Assembly (NCBI GenBank): GCA_016285335.1
Contig: JAEEQO010000014.1
Span: 1-24,720, forward strand
DNA length: 24,720 nt
DNA from: Victivallales bacterium
GTDB lineage: Bacteria; Verrucomicrobiota; Lentisphaeria; Victivallales; UBA1829
Direction of reading: 5' to 3'
Of this stretch, positions 7,703 through 15,092 are shown piece after piece. The notes under the pieces were generated by a model. It worked only from the letters and a program-made list of their open reading frames with translations. It made no database searches and was not told the origin of the DNA. Every line of letters starts with the position of its first letter. Positions within the stretch are counted from its first letter, which is position 1. The position numbers and the translations under genes are program-made.

Positions 7703-7731
7703 ACTATACAATCCCAACCGCTTTTTTTCAA
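7703..7731 (-). promoter_or_regulatory. promoter of asd
   Basis: On the minus strand, TTGAAA (7726-7731), 17 bases, then TATAGT (7703-7708). Confidence 0.65.
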
Positions 7732-7753
7732 GTGAATCGTGTTTTTTTCGCGC

Positions 7754-7784
7754 AAAAAAACGGACCCCGAAAAGGAGTCCGTTT
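7754..7784 (-). terminator. terminator of the HTH/histone-tail gene
   Basis: On the minus strand, AAACGGAC-T-CC (7774-7784) pairs with GG-G-GTCCGTTT (7758-7768) around a short loop and runs into seven T (7754-7760). Confidence 0.85.
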
Positions 7785-7814
7785 CATAGATCGTTTGACG
7801 GGAAAAACCGCAGG

Positions 7815-8498
7815 TCAGGCTTTCTTCGCCGGAGCTTTCGGAGCGGGAGCAGCCGGGGCCTTCGCTTTCTTCGCGGTTTTCGCCTTCTTCGGAGCTTTGG
7901 CCTTCGCAGGAGCTTTGGCCTTCGCAGGAGCGTTCACTGCTTTTTCAGCTTTCGGCGCTTTTTCGGCTTTCGGCGCGGCTTCCGCTTTCTTCTCGCCGGC
8001 CTTGCGGCCGCGCTTCGCGGGAACGGCGGATTTCTTCCTGCCGACGGGCTTCTGCGCGGGGAGTTCTTCCGGCGCTTTTTCCGCCACGAGGGCATAGAGT
8101 TTGCGCTTGCCGAGCTTCGTCAATGCGCTGAACGCCTCGATCTGGTTCGGGCGCGGACGGTTCTTGCCGATCTCCCAGTGGCTGATGGTGAACGGAGTCA
8201 CGTCGAGCAGCTTCGCAAGCGCTTTCTGGGAGATGGAGTATTTCTTGCGGAACTTCGCGATGGACTTCGGGGAGAAACGCGCTTTGCGGCCTTTTGCGGC
8301 CTGAGCGGGGGCGTCCTGTTTCTTTTCGACGGCGGGAGCTGCAGCGGAAACAGCCTGTTTCTTTTCTAATTCGCCGATACGTTTCTGAAGCGCATTGATC
8401 GTTTTTTTCTGCTCGCTGATTTTTTCGTCAAGCGCTTTGAGTTCTTTGCGGGCCAGACGGCGCACTTCATCCTGGAAGCTCTGTTTGAAGTCAGGCAT
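7815..8498 (-). CDS. XRE-family DNA-binding protein with coiled coil and histone-H1-like tail
   Basis: The 227-residue protein has three parts. Residues 1-48 are a charged helix and probable coiled coil (EVRRLARKELKALDEKISEQ and onward). Residues about 74-132 are an XRE-type helix-turn-helix (FRKKYSISQKALAKLLDVTP, then SHWEIGKNRPRP). The two parts together resemble a known group of bacterial HTH proteins. Residues about 145-227 form a low-complexity Lys/Ala/Pro tail with PAKRGRKAGEKK (an AT-hook-like RGRK) and repeats such as PAKAKAPAKAKAP, like histone H1 or other bacterial histone-like tails. I infer a nucleoid-associated protein or global regulator that binds a specific site by the HTH and DNA nonspecifically by the tail. 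GGAAAA precedes the ATG. It is monocistronic with its own promoter and terminator. Targets are unknown. Confidence 0.85.
   Translation of the reverse strand: MPDFKQSFQDEVRRLARKELKALDEKISEQKKTINALQKRIGELEKKQAVSAAAPAVEKKQDAPAQAAKGRKARFSPKSIAKFRKKYSISQKALAKLLDVTPFTISHWEIGKNRPRPNQIEAFSALTKLGKRKLYALVAEKAPEELPAQKPVGRKKSAVPAKRGRKAGEKKAEAAPKAEKAPKAEKAVNAPAKAKAPAKAKAPKKAKTAKKAKAPAAPAPKAPAKKA
7886..7931. repeat. 18-base tandem repeat inside the Lys/Ala/Pro tail
   Basis: The unit GCAGGAGCTTTGGCCTTC occurs twice in a row with partial copies beside it. It encodes the AKAPAK repeats of the HTH protein tail. Such tracts change length by slippage, so tail length may vary between strains. Confidence 0.6.
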
Positions 8499-8580
8499 TT
8501 TGTTTTCCTTTCAACCGCGCGGGTTTCGTTTTGTTTGATTATTTGGACAAAAAGATTTTTGTTGATCTTTATTTTCAATA

Positions 8581-8608
8581 AATATACTCCCGTTTTTTGA
8601 AAAAGCAA
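8581..8608 (-). promoter_or_regulatory. promoter of the HTH/histone-tail gene
   Basis: On the minus strand, TTGCTT (8603-8608), 16 bases, then TATATT (8581-8586), giving a leader of about 75 bases. A perfect TTGACA (8610-8615) lies just upstream, but 23 bases from the -10, too far to pair with it. The surrounding DNA is AT-rich. Confidence 0.55.
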
Positions 8609-8615
8609 GTGTCAA

Positions 8616-8899
8616 TTATTGAAAACGGTATTTTTTTGTTGTTTTTTTGTTGTTATATCCCGCGGATGCAATCGGCGGAAACAACAGGCAGGCAAAACGA
8701 TTTAAAACATGCAGAGGAGAAAACGATCGGCGGTCCGCTGTTTCGAAAAAAACATATTTTTCGCGGAATATGCCGAAAAAAAAGGACAACGACGACTTCA
8801 GCCGTCAGGCGGCGTCAGCTTGAAGTCCGGCAGCTCGTCGCGGCCGGAAAAGCGGACACAATAAAGCAGCTGATGCCACCGCAATAGAAAAAACGTTTT
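8616..8899. other. intergenic stretch with a possible terminator hairpin and a short coding-like remnant
   Basis: No convincing gene lies here. On the minus strand a nested hairpin (ACTTCA 8795-8800 with TGAAGT 8821-8826; GCCG/CGGC inside) is followed, after 13 bases, by eight T and may end the DUF308 operon. Between 8897 and 8818 the minus strand, in the frame of the DUF308 gene past its stop, reads a GC3-rich protein-like end (FSGRDELPDFKLTPPDG, stop). It has no ribosome site and could be a decayed remnant or chance. Confidence 0.35.
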
Positions 8900-9490
8900 T
8901 CAGCGGTTCCTGTTGTTTTTTCCGTCGGGGATGACCCATTTGCCCGCATCCACGCCGAGCGCCAGCAGAAGCATCTCCGCTCCGGTAAGCAGCATCAGGA
9001 GCGCCGCGGTCCAGGAAATGGCGGCGACACCGATGAACGGCGCCACGACCAGCAGAATGCCGATCAGCGCGGCGACCAGCCCGGATGCCGGCAGCACGAT
9101 CTGCCCGAACCGCTTCTGAACCGAAAGAATGCCCCAGACACCCGTGAAGATCAGCCACACGCCGAACACGATCATCAGGAACATGTCGAAGATCAGCGGC
9201 CAGATCAGCATGCCGATCCCGACCGCGCCGAGCAGCACGAAAAGCAGTACCAGCGCGGCCGAACCGCGTCCGCTCGGCCCCGCCATCAGGAAGGACGCGA
9301 TCGCAAACAGCAGCAGCACGCCGCCGACGACCATCGTGACCGCGGTCAGGATGAGCACGGGATTGTAAAGTCCGGCAAGTCCGAGGAGAAAAAGGATCAG
9401 CCCGCGCAGAAGCAGGACCGGCCGGGTGGCGTGGAACGAAAAAACTTTCTGCGGAAAGGTATAAAGTCTTTCCCAAACTCTGTCTTTCAT
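8900..9490 (-). CDS. HdeD/DUF308-family membrane protein (second gene of pair)
   Basis: The 196-residue integral membrane protein has six predicted helices in three similar hairpins, the layout of the HdeD/DUF308 family. Motifs include LLLRGLILFLLGLAGLYNP (27-45), VFGVWLIFTGVWGIL and ALIGILLVVAPFIG. HdeD of E. coli is linked to acid resistance; the biochemical activity of the family is not known. A cytoplasmic tail with DGKNNRNR ends the protein. It begins 16 bases after the stop of its paralogue, with GGAG at good spacing, so the two form an operon and may pair in the membrane. Confidence 0.88.
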   Translation of the reverse strand: MKDRVWERLYTFPQKVFSFHATRPVLLLRGLILFLLGLAGLYNPVLILTAVTMVVGGVLLLFAIASFLMAGPSGRGSAALVLLFVLLGAVGIGMLIWPLIFDMFLMIVFGVWLIFTGVWGILSVQKRFGQIVLPASGLVAALIGILLVVAPFIGVAAISWTAALLMLLTGAEMLLLALGVDAGKWVIPDGKNNRNR

Positions 9491-9506
9491 GTTATCAGCT
9501 CCGTCT

Positions 9507-10085
9507 TTACTGTTTGTTCGTCTTTCCGCCGCTCAACACCGGCACGCCCAGCAGTCTGAATACCAGCGCGAGCATCCCGATTCCGGAGATCAGGAGCAGG
9601 ACCGCGACGATCGTGGAAAAGGCCGCCAGTCCCGCGAACGGCGCAACGACGAGCAGGACACCGATCAGGATCAACAGGATTCCCGAACCGGACAGGAAAA
9701 AACGGCTCGGGGAAACGGACGCGGAAGCAAGTTCGCTCACGCCCGTGGCGATCAGCCAGACGCCGAGCACGACCGCGATCAGCACGTCCGTCTCCACCGG
9801 TTTGACGATCATCGCGATCCCTGCGGCGCACAGCAGAAGCGACCAGAAAACGCCGAGGTAACGGCGGCATGCGAACGTCAGAAACAGTGCGCCCGCGGCG
9901 TCAAGCAGCAGAAGGAAGCCGAGGACGATCGTGGCAGCGGCCGCGCTCCAGATCGGATGGAACAGGCCGGCCAGTCCGAGAACAAAAAAGACAATTCCGC
10001 GCATCAGAAGTGCAAAACAGTTCGCGTGGAAAAACAGCATTCTCCGGGGAAAGAGGAAATTGCTTTCGTACGTTTGATTCTGCAT
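9507..10085 (-). CDS. HdeD/DUF308-family membrane protein (first gene of pair)
   Basis: The 192-residue paralogue of the downstream gene also has six predicted helices and LLMRGIVFFVLGLAGLFHP near the N-terminus, VVLGVWLIATG in the middle and LIGVLLVVAPFAGLAAF near the end. The reading frame is open well upstream (to 10433), but I place the start at the ATG at 10083-10085: GGAGACC precedes it, the predicted promoter -10 (10144-10149) lies about 60 bases upstream, and homology with the paralogue begins here. Tandem DUF308 genes suggest a heteromeric membrane assembly, probably in envelope or acid stress; this is family-based inference. Confidence 0.87.
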   Translation of the reverse strand: MQNQTYESNFLFPRRMLFFHANCFALLMRGIVFFVLGLAGLFHPIWSAAAATIVLGFLLLLDAAGALFLTFACRRYLGVFWSLLLCAAGIAMIVKPVETDVLIAVVLGVWLIATGVSELASASVSPSRFFLSGSGILLILIGVLLVVAPFAGLAAFSTIVAVLLLISGIGMLALVFRLLGVPVLSGGKTNKQ

Positions 10086-10143
10086 GGTCTCCGTTCCTGT
10101 TTTTCTACTCCAAAAGGGATTCGGAATGAAATGACAGTATATT

Positions 10144-10172
10144 AATATAGCTCTTAAAACATGCTTTTGCAA
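10144..10172 (-). promoter_or_regulatory. promoter of the DUF308 operon
   Basis: On the minus strand, TTGCAA (10167-10172), 17 bases, then TATATT (10144-10149). It lies about 45-95 bases from the divergent queH promoter, so the two units share a short AT-rich control region. Confidence 0.6.
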
Positions 10173-10215
10173 ACACGCTTTTTCAAGTTTGTATAATTTA
10201 ATTTGACCGGATTGC

Positions 10216-10244
10216 TTGATTTTTGTTCCGCGCGGAAGTATATT
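10216..10244 (+). promoter_or_regulatory. promoter of queH
   Basis: TTGATT (10216-10221), 17 bases, then TATATT (10239-10244). The TTG that would give the longest QueH frame is the -35 itself, which rules it out as a start codon. Confidence 0.6.
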
Positions 10245-10257
10245 TTTCGAGACTGGA

Positions 10258-10854
10258 ATGACATTTTTCCGCTTCACGATCATGACGCCTTTTCCGCACA
10301 ATTCGCCGCCCGACAACTCGACGCCGCTCCTGATGCACTGCTGCTGCGGCCCATGCGCCGCCGGAAGCATCGCGCCCGTGCTGGAGATGAAACGCGGCCT
10401 CACGCTGCTGTTCTCCAATTCCAACCTCGACACCGAGGCGGAGTATCTGCGGCGGCTGGACGCGCTGAAGACGCTTGCCGACTATTACGGCCTGCGTGTG
10501 GAAACCGACCCGTGGGATCACGAAGGCTGGCTCAAATTCGTCTCCGTCGTGCCGAACTATGCGAACTGCCCGGAACGCGGCGAACGCTGCCGGCGGTGTT
10601 TCCTGTGGCAGCTCACCCGCACCTCGGAGTTTGCGGAAAAGACCGGCGCGCACTTCACCACCACGCTCACGCTCGGCCCGCAGAAGGATTCGCACGTGAT
10701 TCACGAGATCGGCGCGAGGTGGGCCGAGTTCGAACCGTGGGACTTCAAGAAGGGCGGCGGCGGGATGCGTTCGCTCGCGCTCTGCCGTCAGCTCAATCTT
10801 TACAGGCAGAACTATTGCGGCTGCGAGTTTTCGAAGCGCCGCGAGCAATGCTGA
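10258..10854 (+). CDS. queH: epoxyqueuosine reductase QueH (DUF208)
   Basis: This enzyme performs the last step of queuosine synthesis, reducing epoxyqueuosine to queuosine in the anticodon of tRNAs, and replaces the unrelated QueG. From the ATG at 10258 it has 198 residues. The family cysteines are visible: HCCCGPCA (C28-C30, C33), ERCRRC (C111, C114) and YCGC (C187, C189), consistent with an iron-sulfur cluster and second metal site. The start could also be the ATG at 10282; neither has a clear ribosome site, and the predicted transcription start near 10251 leaves a leader of only about 7 or 31 bases. No other queuosine gene is adjacent. Confidence 0.93.
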   Translation: MTFFRFTIMTPFPHNSPPDNSTPLLMHCCCGPCAAGSIAPVLEMKRGLTLLFSNSNLDTEAEYLRRLDALKTLADYYGLRVETDPWDHEGWLKFVSVVPNYANCPERGERCRRCFLWQLTRTSEFAEKTGAHFTTTLTLGPQKDSHVIHEIGARWAEFEPWDFKKGGGGMRSLALCRQLNLYRQNYCGCEFSKRREQC

Positions 10855-10874
10855 CACAGTGTGCGGCTCGTTTG

Positions 10875-10896
10875 GGCGTTATCTAACGTCTTTTTT
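10875..10896 (+). terminator. terminator of queH
   Basis: GGCGTTA (10875-10881) pairs with TAACGTC (10884-10890) with one G-U pair, then six T (10891-10896). Confidence 0.65.
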
Positions 10897-10907
10897 ATCC
10901 CGTTTGA

Positions 10908-10998
10908 ACAAAAAATATATGCTTTTGTCTAAAACTAATATGGCGGAATCGCTTTCGCATGGTATATTTTTGACAAATCGTATTTCATCGACATGTTT
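10908..10998 (+). promoter_or_regulatory. likely regulated promoter region of the GH27-GH43 operon
   Basis: A perfect TTGACA (10970-10975) is followed at 16-17 bases only by a poor -10 (CATGTT/ATGTTT, 10992-10998), which suggests activator dependence. Upstream, ACAAAA (10908-10913) and TTTTGT (10923-10928) form a 6-bp inverted repeat spaced 9 bases, a possible regulator site. No regulator gene is in the window. Confidence 0.35.
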
Positions 10999-11034
10999 CA
11001 AACTCAAATCGTACTAGTCTCAGGAGGTACATCC

Positions 11035-12810
11035 ATGAAACTCCCGATCCGTTGTCTCTCCGCCGCGGGCGTCGCGCTCGCCGCTGCCGCCACGCTCTCC
11101 GCCGCCGATTTCCACGACTGGGCCCCGACCCCGCCGATGGGCTGGAACAGCTTCGACTGCTTCGGCCTCAGCCTGACCGAAGCCCAGGCGAAGGAACAGG
11201 CGGAAGCCATGATCAAACAGCTGAAGCCGTTCGGCTGGGACGTCTTCGTGATCGACCACCAGTGGTACAACGACAATCAGAAAGGCTTCCAGAGCGACAT
11301 CCGCCACGAATTCGCCATGGACGAATACGGCCGTTTCATCCCGGCGCCGGTTCGCTTCCCGAGCTCAAAGGACGGCAAGGGGCTGAAGCCGCTCGCCGAC
11401 TACATGCACGAACGCGGATTGAAGATCGGCGTGCACCTCATGCGCGGCATCCCGCGCCAGGCCGTCCGCGAGAATACGAAAGTGAAAGGCACGGACTACC
11501 GCGCGCAGGACATCGTGAACATGCGCAGCACCTGCCCGTGGAACCAGGACATGTACGGCGTGGACATGAGCAAGCCGGGCGCGCAGGAATACTACGACTC
11601 CGTGTTCGAGCAGTTCGCCGAGTGGGGCCTCGACTTCATCAAGATCGACGACCTCTCCCGCCCGTACGCCACGGCCGAGATCGAGGGCATCCGCAAGGCA
11701 ATCGACAAGTGCGGCCGCCCGATCATCCTCAGCCTCTCCCCCGGCGACACGCCCATCCAGAACGGCGCTCACGCGGACAAGCACGCGAACATGTGGCGCG
11801 TATCCGACGACTTCTGGGACCGCTGGGAACCCCTCCGCGGCATGTTCGGCCGTCTGCACCGCTGGGAACCCTACCGCATCAAAGGCTCCTGGCCGGACGC
11901 CGACATGCTCCCGTTCGGCATCATCGAGTTCACGCGTCCGACCAACTTCACGCACGATGAAATGCAGCTCTGCTTCACTCTCTGGTCCATCGCGCGCTCG
12001 CCGCTCATCCTCGGCGCGGACATGACCAAGCTCGACGACTGGACGCTGAAGCTCCTCACGAACAAGGAGGTCATCGCGATCAACCAGTGCAGCGAGAACA
12101 ACCGCCAGCTCAAGCAGGACGGCGACCTGATCGTCTGGACCGCCGACGTCCCCGGCAGCAAAGACAAATACCTCGCGTTCTTCAACACCGGCACGTCCGA
12201 ATACAACAAATACGACCGCCGCAAAGCCCTCGCCGAAAGCCCCGGCGTCGGGTTGCAGGGCATCCCGGAAGCCGAACTCAGCGTGAACATCGCCGGATCG
12301 AAGATCCTCGCGCTCGCGGTCGTCGACAACGGCTACGGCTCCAGCTACAGCCATTCCGCCTGGATCCAGCCCGAGATCTCCGGTCCCGCCGGCACGAAGA
12401 AGCTCGTCGACATGCAGTGGTCCTCCGCCCACGCGGGCTGGGGCGCGGTCCGCAACGGCCTCACCAGCGACGGTCAGGCCATCGACGGCATCGGTACGCA
12501 CGCGCTGTCGCTCATCGTCTACAAGCTCCCGGAAGGCTACGACACGTTCAAGACCAAGGTCAAGCTCGTCGACAACAGCGATTCCCGCAACCGCCTGAAA
12601 TTCCTCGTGCTCGACGAAAAGGCGTTCGAGCAGCCCTCGCCCGAAACGAGCGACATTTCGGTGAACCTCGCCGAACTCGGTTTCTCCGGCAAGGTCGCCG
12701 TCCGCGACCTCTGGGAAGGCAAGGAAATCGGGACCGCCGAGGGCACGTTCACCTGCGAAAAGCTCTCGTGCCACGCCACGAAGCTCTACCGCCTCTCCCC
12801 CGCGAAGTGA
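11035..12810 (+). CDS. secreted GH27 alpha-galactosidase-type hydrolase with inserted NPCBM-like domain
   Basis: The 591-residue precursor is predicted to release terminal alpha-galactose (or beta-L-arabinopyranose, another GH27 activity) from plant or host glycans. The signal peptide is 1-23 (ending TLSAA). The catalytic barrel starts at TPPMGWNSFDCFG. The nucleophile is D205 in DFIKIDD and the acid/base is D259 in WRVSDDFWDRW. The C-terminal beta domain begins near 363 (DGDLIVWTADV, YLAFFN), is interrupted at about 435-530 by an NPCBM-like module (SAWIQPEI, GWGAVRNG, GIGTHALSLIVYKLPEGY) and resumes at ISVNLAELGF. The start at 11035 is fixed by AGGAGGT and the signal peptide; an upstream in-frame ATG at 10993 falls in the -10 region. 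It probably acts in the periplasm or outside the cell, with GH43 27 bases downstream. Confidence 0.94.
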   Translation: MKLPIRCLSAAGVALAAAATLSAADFHDWAPTPPMGWNSFDCFGLSLTEAQAKEQAEAMIKQLKPFGWDVFVIDHQWYNDNQKGFQSDIRHEFAMDEYGRFIPAPVRFPSSKDGKGLKPLADYMHERGLKIGVHLMRGIPRQAVRENTKVKGTDYRAQDIVNMRSTCPWNQDMYGVDMSKPGAQEYYDSVFEQFAEWGLDFIKIDDLSRPYATAEIEGIRKAIDKCGRPIILSLSPGDTPIQNGAHADKHANMWRVSDDFWDRWEPLRGMFGRLHRWEPYRIKGSWPDADMLPFGIIEFTRPTNFTHDEMQLCFTLWSIARSPLILGADMTKLDDWTLKLLTNKEVIAINQCSENNRQLKQDGDLIVWTADVPGSKDKYLAFFNTGTSEYNKYDRRKALAESPGVGLQGIPEAELSVNIAGSKILALAVVDNGYGSSYSHSAWIQPEISGPAGTKKLVDMQWSSAHAGWGAVRNGLTSDGQAIDGIGTHALSLIVYKLPEGYDTFKTKVKLVDNSDSRNRLKFLVLDEKAFEQPSPETSDISVNLAELGFSGKVAVRDLWEGKEIGTAEGTFTCEKLSCHATKLYRLSPAK

Positions 12811-12837
12811 TCAGTTTTCAATCATAAGGAACCTACC

Positions 12838-14520
12838 ATGAAACGAATCACCAAGACCGCTCTCTTCGCCGGCATGGCGCTCGCATCCTCCGCGCTCCTC
12901 GCCGGGAATCCGCTCATCACCGACGTCTTCACCGCCGACCCGGCCCCGCTCGTGGACGGCGACACCGTCTACCTCTACACCACGCACGACGAGGCTCCGC
13001 CGCGCCAGTGGCTCGTCATGAACGACTGGCTCTGCTATTCCTCGAAGGACATGGTGAACTGGAAGGCGCACGGCCCCGTCGCCAGCAAGGACACGTTCGA
13101 ATGGGGCACCCACGACGCATGGGCCGCCCAGACGATCAAGAAAGACGGCAAATACTGGCTCTACGTCACGCTCTGCGGCAAGGGCCAGTACAGCGGACGC
13201 GCCATCGGCGTCGCCGTCTCCGACAAGCCCGAAGGTCCGTTCAAGGACGCCATCGGCAAGCCGCTCGTGTGGGACAGCATGACGCCCGGCCCCGTCGGCT
13301 GGGACGACATGGACCCGACGATCTTCATCGACGACGACGGCACGCCGTGGCTCGCGTGGGGGCATACCATGCTCTACGTCGCGAAGCTCAAGCCGAACAT
13401 GATCGAGCTTGACGGCGAGATCAGGATGATGCGCCTGCCGAACTACACCGAGGGGCCGTGGCTCTTCAAGCGCAACGGCGTCTACTACATGATCTACGTC
13501 TCCCACATCCTGAACGGTTTCAACGAAATGGCGTCCTACGCCACCGCGACCAGCATGGAAGGCCCGTGGACGCCGCGCGGAATCATGTGCCGCGACACGA
13601 AGAACTCCAACTGCATCCACCCCGGCGTCGCCGAGTTCAAGGGCAACTGGTATTTCTTCTACCTGAACGGCGCGCTCACGCTCGCGAACGGCGAAAAGGG
13701 CGATTCCCAGCACCGCAGCGTCTGCCTCGACTACATGTATTTCAACCCCGACGGCACGATCCAGATGGTCGAGCAGACCGACAAGGGCACCGAGGCCCCG
13801 CCGAAGACCGCCGAACAGATCGCCGCCGCCGTCCCGAAGGGCGAGATCAAAAAGCTCGAGCCATACCCGAACATCCATGCCTACGGCGGCAATCCCACGC
13901 CCAAACTCCGTACTGTGACAGAGATGAACGAGCTGACCTGGACCGGACGAGCGAACACATGGGGCGGCCTGCCGGTTGTGTCCACCATGAAGACGCCGTT
14001 CCGCGACTGCACCGTGCGCACCGGATTTTACGAGAACGGCGGCTGCGAGACCATCGGGCAGACCTTCGTCGCGCCCCGAAATATGATGCTCCACACCATC
14101 GAACTTTACGTCGGCGACGGCGAGATCACCCGCGAACAGCCTCAGCACGCCATCAAAATCGCACTCTACGACATCACCGGAACCGACCCGAACGCGGACA
14201 CCTATACCGTCGGCGAAAACCTCTTCAAATCCGTCGACGGACGCGAACCGGAATTCATCTACACGCCGCAGGGACCGGACAAACTGCTGATCAATCTGGG
14301 CACGAACGACGGACTTGGCGCCGACAAGGTCCCGTTGAAGGAAGGGCACACCTATGTCTTCGAGCTTCAGGCCCCGCGCAGGACGTTCCCGATCAGCTGG
14401 TTCCGTTCCGAGAAGGACCTCTATCCGCAGGGCGCGGCCTACCGCAACCGCCGCAAGATCACGAACCGTGAACGCACTTCCGGCGATTTCGCATTCGCGA
14501 TCTATCCATACCAAGGATAA
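12838..14520 (+). CDS. secreted GH43-type glycoside hydrolase with unassigned C-terminal domain
   Basis: The 560-residue precursor has a signal peptide (1-22, ending ALLAG). Residues about 26-330 form the GH43 five-bladed propeller with the expected acidic triad: D34 in FTADPAPLVDGD (base), D159 in DDMDPTIFIDDDG (pKa modulator) and E205 in NYTEGPWLFKRNG (acid). GH43 enzymes mostly cleave alpha-L-arabinofuranosides, beta-xylosides or beta-galactosides; the exact substrate cannot be read here. Residues about 360-560 form a beta-rich module starting near TVTEMNELTW with TIGQTFVAPRNMMLHTIELY. It is not a CBM6 or any module I recognise, but resembles jelly-roll domains that begin GQTF. AAGGAA precedes the ATG. 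It is in an operon with the GH27 enzyme. Confidence 0.9.
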   Translation: MKRITKTALFAGMALASSALLAGNPLITDVFTADPAPLVDGDTVYLYTTHDEAPPRQWLVMNDWLCYSSKDMVNWKAHGPVASKDTFEWGTHDAWAAQTIKKDGKYWLYVTLCGKGQYSGRAIGVAVSDKPEGPFKDAIGKPLVWDSMTPGPVGWDDMDPTIFIDDDGTPWLAWGHTMLYVAKLKPNMIELDGEIRMMRLPNYTEGPWLFKRNGVYYMIYVSHILNGFNEMASYATATSMEGPWTPRGIMCRDTKNSNCIHPGVAEFKGNWYFFYLNGALTLANGEKGDSQHRSVCLDYMYFNPDGTIQMVEQTDKGTEAPPKTAEQIAAAVPKGEIKKLEPYPNIHAYGGNPTPKLRTVTEMNELTWTGRANTWGGLPVVSTMKTPFRDCTVRTGFYENGGCETIGQTFVAPRNMMLHTIELYVGDGEITREQPQHAIKIALYDITGTDPNADTYTVGENLFKSVDGREPEFIYTPQGPDKLLINLGTNDGLGADKVPLKEGHTYVFELQAPRRTFPISWFRSEKDLYPQGAAYRNRRKITNRERTSGDFAFAIYPYQG

Positions 14521-14541
14521 TCCGCCCTGCCCTCCCCGGCC

Positions 14542-14572
14542 GTGTTTTCCATGAAATCACCTCCGGGAAACA
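14542..14572 (+). repeat. imperfect inverted repeat behind the GH43 gene
   Basis: GTGTTTTCC (14542-14550) faces GGGAAACAC (14564-14572) over a 13-base loop. It lies before the main terminator and may add to 3'-end structure. Confidence 0.35.
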
Positions 14573-14590
14573 CACTTAAAAACATCGAAT

Positions 14591-14621
14591 CTCCGGCAGA
14601 TTCATCCCTGCCGGAGCTTTT
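14591..14621. terminator. terminator of the GH27-GH43 operon, possibly shared with the convergent cassette
   Basis: A perfect 9-bp stem, CTCCGGCAG/CTGCCGGAG (14591-14599, 14608-14616), has an 8-base loop and is followed on the plus strand by CTTTTC. On the minus strand the T-run comes eight bases after the stem, so termination from that side is weaker. Confidence 0.8.
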
Positions 14622-14649
14622 CATTTAAACAATAACAGCCTTGAGGCTT

Positions 14650-14850
14650 TCATGCTTGGAGCATGCCGTCGATATCCGCAAACGCGTTTTCGAGGCGTTC
14701 GGTGTGATACCCCCAGTAATTGTCGTAGATCGTCTGCGTGATCTGCTTCCGGTCCCACTCTTTCAGGATATCCCCGGTTTTCGCGTTGCGGTATGCCGCG
14801 TAGTGTTCGAGCAGATAGATAAAAAAAGCCATTTCTTCGGACATGTTCAT
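14650..14850 (-). CDS. DUF3791-like small protein, third gene of the DUF3990 cassette
   Basis: The 66-residue cytoplasmic protein opens MNMSEEMAFFIYLLEHYA and contains KTGDILKEWDRKQI, then IYDNYWGYHTERLENAFADIDG. This pattern of a helix, a short mid-segment and a closing Y-H-T-E...DID block matches DUF3791 as I know it. Such proteins are repeatedly found beside DUF3990 proteins in gut bacteria. Its ATG lies inside the stop of the preceding gene (ATGA, four-base overlap), so translation is coupled. The likely role, by analogy to toxin-antitoxin pairs, is as partner or neutraliser of the ART-like protein; this is inference. Confidence 0.75.
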   Translation of the reverse strand: MNMSEEMAFFIYLLEHYAAYRNAKTGDILKEWDRKQITQTIYDNYWGYHTERLENAFADIDGMLQA

Positions 14851-15092
14851 TCTCCCCGGATGTAAACGGAATTGCGGGGATCGCCCGTGACTTTTTCAGC
14901 CTCCCAGATATCGAAGACACCGCCTGCGCCGAACATCGTCAGACCGGCCTCCTCGTCTTCCAGCAGTTCATGGGTCCGGGAGGACACGAACAGGCGCAGC
15001 GCATCCATCTGGGAATAACCGTATTTTTCCGCTATCATCTTGACAACCTCGCGGTCATAATAATCCGTAATGCTCGGGTCAAGCTTTTTCAT
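14847..15092 (-). CDS. small cassette protein, second gene, of unknown function
   Basis: The 81-residue soluble protein starts MKKLDPSITDYYDREVVKMI, continues with a helical segment (KYGYSQMDALRLFVSSRTHELL) and has EDEEAGLTMFGAGGVFDIWEAEK. It resembles the short proteins with an 'S..T..L.D.ETGLY' pattern seen next to DUF3990/DUF3791 genes, though I cannot name a family. It overlaps the upstream gene by four bases and the downstream gene by four bases, both ATGA. Size, acidity and position suit an antitoxin-like or adaptor role. No DNA-binding motif is evident, so how the cassette would be autoregulated is unclear. Confidence 0.75.
   Translation of the reverse strand: MKKLDPSITDYYDREVVKMIAEKYGYSQMDALRLFVSSRTHELLEDEEAGLTMFGAGGVFDIWEAEKVTGDPRNSVYIRGE

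Noticed and set aside
7886..7931. Tandem repeats as a CRISPR array
   Set aside because: The units are contiguous, without spacers, and in frame inside the HTH protein tail.
8597..8887. Plus-strand frame of 96 codons in the gap after the HTH gene
   Set aside because: It starts with TTG inside a promoter region of the opposite strand, has no ribosome site and has low-complexity, basic content with no family pattern.
10216..10257. Upstream TTG start for queH
   Set aside because: That TTG is the first three bases of the predicted -35 box, so it would not be transcribed.
10086..10433. N-terminal extension of the first DUF308 protein
   Set aside because: The extension crosses its own promoter and the queH gene start and has no counterpart in the paralogue.
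10993..11034. Upstream ATG start for the GH27 gene
   Set aside because: It falls in the -10 region; AGGAGGT and a normal signal peptide mark the ATG at 11035.
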